A DNA stretch of 6,324 nucleotides from Ectothiorhodospiraceae bacterium (GTDB lineage: Bacteria > Pseudomonadota > Gammaproteobacteria > Thiohalomonadales > Thiohalomonadaceae), in NCBI GenBank assembly GCA_007125455.1, contig SLDE01000028.1, positions 1-6,324 on the forward strand, written 5' to 3'. Position 1 is the first letter of the stretch; each line of letters starts with the position of its first letter. Positions 1 through 3,664 of this stretch are shown here, piece by piece. The position numbers and the translations under genes were made by a program. Under the pieces are notes generated by a model. It made no database searches, was not told where the DNA came from, and saw only the letters and a program-made list of their open reading frames with translations.

Positions 1-2
1 GT

Positions 3-74
3 GTGATGGATGAGGTGATCCTGCGCCTCATTCCGCTGATTGGTGCCGACCAGGTGATCGGTGATCTTGAATAA
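3..74 (+). CDS. C-terminal end of an unidentified gene cut by the window edge
   Basis: An open frame runs from the left edge to a TAA at 72-74 and encodes 23 residues ending in ...IGADQVIGDLE. The piece is acidic and hydrophobic, with third codon positions mostly G or C, as expected for real coding sequence. The other two forward frames meet stops within the first 14 bases. The tail is too short to assign to a family. It ends about 20 bases before the first intergenic repeat, so the repeat lies directly downstream of this gene. It may also be a chance open frame, because only 24 codons including the stop are visible. Confidence 0.4.
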   Translation: MMDEVILRLIPLIGADQVIGDLE

Positions 75-94
75 CTGACACCCAGTTATGCTTC

Positions 95-306
95 GGGGTC
101 AGGTATTGACATGCCAGTTTACCGCTTGCAATCAGTGGTCCCATGGGGTTAGGTCATGATTATGAGGCTTCGTGTTGCTTCGGTTCGGGAAGGATGCGTT
201 AACTGAGGTGGTGCGTTGTTTTGATATCGGCCTGTAGGCCGACACTCCGGCCTGTTACGCGCCCCGTCACTTCGCTCTTGGCCGGGAGCGTCGAGCTCCA
301 GCTCGA
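95..306 (+). repeat. Intergenic repeat, copy 1, with three consecutive hairpins (REP/MITE-like)
   Basis: This non-coding block is repeated in diverged form at about 1398-1580. It begins with a GGTCAGGTATTGACATGC-like head (95-113) and a GGTCATGA segment (152-159). Three inverted repeats follow: 227-233 with 236-242 (TCGGCCT/AGGCCGA), 273-278 with 285-290 (CGCTCT/GGAGCG, 6-base loop), and 291-297 with 300-306 (TCGAGCT/AGCTCGA). Between the copies the first stem changes C-G to T-A on both arms, and the second stem also varies while keeping its pairing. This supports selection on, or recent descent from, a folded element. The compact hairpins resemble REP sequences mobilised by RAYT/Y1 transposases, but no transposase is present here. 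Boundaries were set by eye, and overall identity between copies is only moderate. Confidence 0.65.
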
Positions 307-341
307 TGATGGGTGGTGTACCTGGGTGAATTAAAACGCCG

Positions 342-377
342 GGGGCAGGTCTAGACATGCAATTTTACCGCTTGGAA
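342..377 (+). repeat. Second copy of the repeat head, fused to the nucleotidyltransferase remnant
   Basis: The stretch GGGGCAGGTCTAGACATGC followed by TTTTACCGCTTG closely matches the repeat head at about 95-131 in the same orientation. Copy 1 is therefore flanked by its own head motif on both sides, as in a tandem or partly duplicated element. Similarity stops around 377, just where the nucleotidyltransferase-like coding sequence starts to look conserved. The ATG at 357 and the first five or six codons of that frame therefore come from repeat sequence. Confidence 0.6.
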
Positions 378-641
378 CGGGCCTTTACCTTCGGCACTGT
401 GGTCAGCGGGAAGGAGGGGGCTGCCAGCGATATCGATCTGTTGATCATCAGCGAGGTGGGTTTTTCTGAGGTGGTCAGTGTGCTCTACCCGGTTCAGGAA
501 AGACTGGGCCGCAGGGTGAAGCCTAAAATCTACCGTCGGGAAGAATGGAGGCGAATGATGGATGCCAAGGATGCCTTTGTCACGGAAGTGATGGCAAAGC
601 TGCGTCTGGATGTAATCGGGGGTGATGATGGGTCTGGGTAA
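357..641 (+). pseudogene. N-terminally truncated minimal nucleotidyltransferase-fold protein (MNT/Pol-beta type)
   Basis: The frame encodes 94 residues. Residues 10-32 carry the nucleotidyltransferase signature: a glycine loop (FGTVVSG, 12-18) and the metal-binding pair D25-x-D27 in SDIDLLII. The usual GS of the loop is GT here (G13-T14). From my memory of the family, proteins with this C-terminal half (ERLGRRVKPKIYRREEW, then AFVTEVM) are often about 150-200 residues long, with an N-terminal winged-helix DNA-binding region. That region is absent. The residues before 10 are translated from the repeat head, and no good ribosome binding site precedes the ATG. I therefore call it a remnant left after repeat insertion or recombination. 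In intact form, such proteins are often encoded beside HEPN proteins, as toxin-antitoxin-like pairs or regulators. Expression as a short domain cannot be excluded. Confidence 0.65.
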
Positions 642-708
642 TCTGGTTGGGGTCTGTCTTAAGATCAGTAGTTTTCAGCACTATGAAGGTCCTCTTCGAG
701 GCGTGTAA
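628..708 (+). pseudogene. Possible N-terminal remnant of a HEPN-domain partner gene
   Basis: An ATG at 628 overlaps the end of the nucleotidyltransferase frame by 14 bases and opens a 26-codon frame (MGLGNLVGVCLKI... to a TAA at 706-708). Overlapping starts are typical of nucleotidyltransferase-HEPN pairs, and the opening residues resemble the M-(x)-L-x-N-L-V start I recall from the partner HEPN proteins. The rest of the expected protein, including the R-x4-6-H motif, is absent, so this would be only a fragment. The match covers about a dozen residues and rests on memory and context, so it may be chance. Confidence 0.35.
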
Positions 709-763
709 CGCGCTCGTCTCCCAGAGGAAAAGGGTATTTACAGCTTTTAAGTAAGCGATGAAT

Positions 764-769
764 GAGGGA
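764..769 (+). promoter_or_regulatory. Ribosome binding site that selects the 776 start of the peroxidase gene
   Basis: GAGGGA lies 6 bases before the ATG at 776. The earlier in-frame ATG at 758 has only a weak purine stretch upstream. Starting at 776 also puts the hydrophobic signal segment directly at the N-terminus. Confidence 0.6.
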
Positions 770-775
770 CTGACG

Positions 776-1327
776 ATGTTGCTGCGTAAGATAGGTTTGC
801 TGTTCGGCATGATGTTTTCGTTTCACGGTGTTACGGCTGATACGCTCCCGGATCGGGATGCCCTACTGGGGCATGAACTCAAGCGTCTGCATGCCAGTGA
901 GGTGGTGAATCTGCGTGAGCGCTATGCGGGCAAGCCCTTGCTGTTTGTGAATACCGCCAGTCGCTGTGGTTTTACCGGGCAGTTTGAAGGGCTGGAGGCT
1001 TTACATCAGGAATACAAGGATCGTGGCCTGATGGTGGCCGGTTTTCCCTCCAATAGCTTTCGTCAGGAAGAGGCCGATGAGGCCGACACCGCTGCGGTCT
1101 GCTTTGTGAACTTTGGGGTCAGTTTTGATATGTTCAGCCCGATCATCGTACGTGGCCGCGATGCCCACCCGCTCTTTCAGGAATTGGCACGCCAGTCTAG
1201 CGCCCCCAAATGGAATTTCTACAAGTACCTTATCGACCGCGATGGTCGTGTGGTGGCCAGCTTCCCAAGCACTACCAAGCCGGACAGTCCGGCATTGCGC
1301 AAGGCGATCGAGGCCTTGCTCAAGTAG
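776..1327 (+). CDS. Periplasmic glutathione-peroxidase-like thiol peroxidase
   Basis: This 183-residue protein belongs to the glutathione peroxidase family, which reduces hydrogen peroxide or organic hydroperoxides using thiols. The N-terminus (MLLRK, hydrophobic IGLLFGMMFSF, then HGVTA before DT) looks like a Sec signal peptide cleaved after about residue 22, so the enzyme is probably periplasmic. The first family motif, NTASRCGFTGQ, contains the probable peroxidatic Cys64. The third, WNFYKYLIDRDG, supplies W146 and N147 of the catalytic tetrad. The second motif is unusual: the common FPCNQF is FPSNSF (90-95), so both the usual resolving Cys and the tetrad Gln are replaced by Ser. Q97 follows closely. 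Cys109 is the only other Cys. An in-frame ATG at 758 would add six residues but has a weaker ribosome site. No clear promoter is visible in the 67 bases upstream. Downstream genes converge on it. Confidence 0.88.
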   Translation: MLLRKIGLLFGMMFSFHGVTADTLPDRDALLGHELKRLHASEVVNLRERYAGKPLLFVNTASRCGFTGQFEGLEALHQEYKDRGLMVAGFPSNSFRQEEADEADTAAVCFVNFGVSFDMFSPIIVRGRDAHPLFQELARQSSAPKWNFYKYLIDRDGRVVASFPSTTKPDSPALRKAIEALLK

Positions 1328-1397
1328 TTTCTTCGAGGTGATAAAACCAGTGGCTGAATGAACTGGTAGGCGTTTCGATTGCCAGGATAAAGTGTCA

Positions 1398-1580
1398 TGG
1401 GTCATGACATGCAAGTTTCTGTCGTTTTGAGTGAGGGGCAGGTCATCACATAAGTATCACGCTGCATTGGCTTGGATGGGATTCGACTGAAGTGGCTTCG
1501 TTGCTATTATTATCGGTCTGGAGACCGACACTCCGGCCAGGTACTTCGCCTCGTGGGCGGGGCGTCGAGCTCCAATCCGA
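1398..1580 (+). repeat. Intergenic repeat, copy 2, between convergent genes
   Basis: This diverged copy of the block at 95-306 keeps the same order of parts. It has a GGTCATGACATGCAAGTTT head (1400-1418), a GGGGCAGGTCATCA segment (1435-1447), then a hairpin at 1513-1519 with 1522-1528 (TCGGTCT/AGACCGA). The shared CACTCCGGCC follows, then a second hairpin at 1547-1552 with 1559-1564 (CGCCTC/GGGGCG, 6-base loop), then TCGAGCTCCA. It is about 12 bases shorter than copy 1 between hairpins 1 and 2, and the third hairpin (1565-1580) has lost most of its pairing. The block fills the 298-base gap between the peroxidase gene and the convergent receiver gene. Its GC-rich hairpins may therefore help end transcription or protect 3' ends from both sides, though no T-run follows them. 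Confidence 0.6.
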
Positions 1581-1625
1581 TGAGGCCAACGATGCCGTGT
1601 TACACCGTTCATCTGCCGTTGACCT

Positions 1626-2096
1626 TTATGAGAATAAGAACTGCATTTCCATTTGGGTGGAGGACCACTTCATACGGTGGCGAATGCCGGTTTCTCGATG
1701 GGTCAACGCGACGGAACAAAGCAGGTTGAATATCTCACGGCAGTGGTCGATATCTTTGTTTACCCAGCCGTTGGCTTTGATTGTGCGTGCGATGTTGCGG
1801 GCGGTATCTGTCTCTTGTTCGCATAGCATGAGCTGGATGGTGCCAGGCAACTCATGGCGGATCTCGCGCACAACCTGCTGCAGCAATACCTCGCCATAGC
1901 ACACATCCAACAGGATAATATCGGGGCTGTATTGGGATGAGAGCATCATGGTGGCTGCCACCGAGATGCATGCACTGACCTCGACGTGGCGTTCGAAATG
2001 GCGGCTCTCCGCGAGGAACCGGGATGCGTATTCGCGATCAGGAGTCATGATCAATATCCGCGAACTCGTATCCCGTCCGGGAGAGCGCGGCCTCAT
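1626..2096 (-). CDS. Degenerate response-regulator receiver-domain protein
   Basis: This 156-residue protein is a single receiver (CheY-like) domain, roughly residues 12-127, with no recognisable output domain. The fold pattern is clear: a first strand RILIM, the phospho-acceptor strand PDIILLD with Asp64, and GWVNKD with the conserved Lys114. Other key positions are altered. The acidic pair that binds Mg2+ after strand 1 reads T18-P19 (followed by D20), and the usual Thr/Ser after strand 4 is Cys92 in IQLMLCEQ. Phosphorylation may therefore be weak, absent or unusual, and the protein may act as a constitutive or binding-only receiver. Its ATG overlaps the stop of the MerR-like gene as ATGA, pointing to translational coupling and joint function. 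It is the last gene of the predicted four-gene unit. Residues 133-156 form a basic tail of unknown role. Confidence 0.72.
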   Translation of the reverse strand: MRPRSPGRDTSSRILIMTPDREYASRFLAESRHFERHVEVSACISVAATMMLSSQYSPDIILLDVCYGEVLLQQVVREIRHELPGTIQLMLCEQETDTARNIARTIKANGWVNKDIDHCREIFNLLCSVALTHRETGIRHRMKWSSTQMEMQFLFS

Positions 2097-2521
2097 GACA
2101 ATACCCTCCCTTCGGTTATCATGGGGATTGTCGCCAGCGAGGCGTATCCGTCAGGCTGGCTGCGACACCATTGGCGAAAGCCAAGCACCTTCTGCTGGCG
2201 TTCAAGCTCACTGATGCAGCGCTTGTGGATCTGCTCCAGCTTGTCGTCTATCACTTGCTCCACGTACTCATCTCCGCCGCCGAATATTTCGATCATCGAG
2301 ATCATCATCCGCACTTCTTCGAAATCGAAACCTGCCCGCAAGGCGGTTTGAACAAACCGGAGGGTCATGATCGTGGTGGAGAGGTAAAGTGGCGCTCCAT
2401 CATTACTTGTGCCGATCTGACAGATCAGCCTGGCGCTAGCCGCTTGGCGCACCTCGGCAAGTTCACATTGGCAGGCGCTAGCCAGCCTGGTTTCGGTGAT
2501 TTGATCGATCATGGTTTCCAT
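2093..2521 (-). CDS. MerR-like transcriptional regulator
   Basis: This 142-residue protein has the layout of MerR-family regulators. Residues 8-75 fit a winged helix-turn-helix, ending in the characteristic stretch TLRFVQTALRAGFDFEEVRMM (compare the family's LRFIRRARxLGFSLEEIRELL). Residues 83-112 (DEYVEQVIDDKLEQIHKRCISELER) fit the long dimerisation helix. The first helix-turn-helix half is poorly conserved. There are five Cys (17, 19, 34, 102, 119), but not in the familiar metal-site arrangement of CueR or MerR, so the effector is unknown. It follows the HD-GYP gene after 71 bp and overlaps the receiver gene by 4 bp. A GGGAGGA site lies 3 bases before this ATG. A second ATG nine bases in (M4, MIDQ) would have a longer spacing, so the exact start is uncertain. 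Linking it to cyclic-di-GMP is inference from position. Confidence 0.65.
   Translation of the reverse strand: METMIDQITETRLASACQCELAEVRQAASARLICQIGTSNDGAPLYLSTTIMTLRFVQTALRAGFDFEEVRMMISMIEIFGGGDEYVEQVIDDKLEQIHKRCISELERQQKVLGFRQWCRSQPDGYASLATIPMITEGRVLS
2104..2110 (-). promoter_or_regulatory. Ribosome binding site for the degenerate receiver gene
   Basis: Read on the - strand this is GGGAGGG, inside the end of the MerR-like gene and 7 bases before the ATG at 2096. Its strength suggests that the receiver gene is translated efficiently despite the overlap, and it supports that start. Confidence 0.6.
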
Positions 2522-2524
2522 ACA

Positions 2525-2531
2525 TCCTCCC
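2525..2531 (-). promoter_or_regulatory. Ribosome binding site of the MerR-like gene, preceded by a small hairpin
   Basis: On the - strand this reads GGGAGGA. Immediately upstream, 2546-2550 and 2532-2536 form a 5-bp inverted repeat (AGCCA/TGGCT) with a 9-base A/T-rich loop. The hairpin ends right beside the ribosome site. The 71-bp gap contains no convincing promoter or terminator, so read-through from the HD-GYP gene is the simplest model. Confidence 0.45.
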
Positions 2532-2592
2532 AGCCACTTATTTATTGGCTTTTGCTCTACGTTGTGTAATTGCCCCAGTACGTACGCGCAGA

Positions 2593-3657
2593 CTATTCCG
2601 TATATTCTGCGTAGACATCTTCAAATACTTTATGGTTTTTAATGAAGGCATCGAGGATGGCCGGTTCAAAGTGCCCTGGCTGGGTGCGGCCATCGCCCTT
2701 GCTGATGATCTCCACCGCTGTTGAATGCTCAAATGCGGCCTTGTAGGGGCGTTTGCTGCGTAGTGCGTCGTAGACATCGCAGATGTTCATAATGCGGGCC
2801 GACAGCGGGATCTCCTCCCCGCGTTTGCCGCTGGGGTAGCCACCGCCGTCCCAGCGTTCATGGTGGTTGAGTGCGATCACGGCACCCATCTGCAGGTAGG
2901 GGGAATGGCTATTACCAAGGATCTCGGCGCCCATAGCGGCGTGTCCCTTCATGATCTCCCATTCGTCGGCGTTAAAGCCTTCTGGTTTGAGCAGGATGTG
3001 GTCGGGGATACCAATCTTGCCTATGTCGTGCATCGGGCTGGCAAAGAAGATCTGTTCGACAAACGGCTTATCCTGGCCAAGTAGTGCGGAAAATTCGCGG
3101 CAGTAATAGCTGATGCGCTTTACGTGGGCGCCGGTGTCTTCGTCCTTGTGTTCTGCTGCGCGGGTCATGGTAAAGAGGGTTTCCAAGTAGCTCTCCTGTA
3201 GATCGAGTGTACGTTCCTTTACACGCTGTTCCAGTAGATGGTTATGCTGTTGCAATGCACTGTGCAGCAGGCGCACCTCCAACATGTTGTGCACGCGCGC
3301 CAGCACCTCGGCCATCTCAAATGGCTTGCTGATAAAGTCCTTTGCACCGGCTTGCAGGGCATGCAGTTTATGCCCCGGTTGGGCTGTGATCACGATCACG
3401 GGGAGGTAGTCGCCTGTCTCTATGGTCTTCAGGCTGGCCATGACCTCCATGCCGTCCATGCTGGGCATTTGCATGTCGAGAAGAATGAGGTCGTAGTTGT
3501 TTGCGCGGTGTAGTTCGTGGACGCCGGCTGGGACCATTGTTGAGGTGATATTGTGGTAGCCCGCATTGTGCAGGATATGCTCCAGCAGCTTGATGTTAAC
3601 CTCCAGATCGTCAACGATCAGGATGCTTGCTTCGAGGATGGCGGATTGATCGATCAT
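2593..3657 (-). CDS. RpfG-type response regulator: receiver plus HD-GYP cyclic-di-GMP phosphodiesterase
   Basis: This 354-residue cytoplasmic protein has an N-terminal receiver (about 10-128), a coiled linker (130-158) and an HD-GYP domain (about 160-350). The receiver is complete: acidic pair D16-D17, phospho-acceptor D61, T91 and K111 in ISKPFE. The HD-GYP metal and signature residues are present: H178, H210-D211 in HDIGKIGIPD, H239, H265-H266 followed by ERWDGGGYP, and D294 in CDVYDAL. Family members hydrolyse cyclic-di-GMP to pGpG or GMP, so this should be the active output of the pathway. The ATG lies 7 bp after the kinase stop, and its ribosome site (TGAGG, 3668-3672) lies within the last codons of the kinase, so the two are clearly co-expressed. 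The kinase upstream is the likely phosphodonor. Length and architecture are normal for the RpfG group; the signal controlled is unknown. Confidence 0.93.
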   Translation of the reverse strand: MIDQSAILEASILIVDDLEVNIKLLEHILHNAGYHNITSTMVPAGVHELHRANNYDLILLDMQMPSMDGMEVMASLKTIETGDYLPVIVITAQPGHKLHALQAGAKDFISKPFEMAEVLARVHNMLEVRLLHSALQQHNHLLEQRVKERTLDLQESYLETLFTMTRAAEHKDEDTGAHVKRISYYCREFSALLGQDKPFVEQIFFASPMHDIGKIGIPDHILLKPEGFNADEWEIMKGHAAMGAEILGNSHSPYLQMGAVIALNHHERWDGGGYPSGKRGEEIPLSARIMNICDVYDALRSKRPYKAAFEHSTAVEIISKGDGRTQPGHFEPAILDAFIKNHKVFEDVYAEYTE

Positions 3658-3664
3658 TGCATGC

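Noticed and set aside
149..358. A 69-codon open frame on the - strand across the first repeat
   Set aside because: It translates hairpin repeat sequence and shows no conserved pattern. Open frames are common in GC-rich repeats.
1346..1367. A possible terminator after the peroxidase gene (ACCAGT/ACTGGT with a 10-base loop)
   Set aside because: The stem is only 6 bp with a long loop and no T-run follows, so it does not meet the usual terminator pattern.
1001..1414. A 137-codon open frame on the - strand
   Set aside because: It lies almost wholly opposite the peroxidase gene, whose motifs are unmistakable, and shows no domain of its own.
1492..1899. A 135-codon open frame on the + strand
   Set aside because: It runs from repeat sequence into the antisense of the receiver gene. 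The - strand frame has recognisable fold motifs and a strong ribosome site, while this one has neither.
2510..2521. The 12 bases ATGATCGATCAA occur at an ATG in both the MerR-like gene and the HD-GYP gene (3646-3657)
   Set aside because: The match is short and partly self-complementary, and the sequences differ straight after it. It is most likely chance, although it keeps open M4 as the start of the MerR-like protein.
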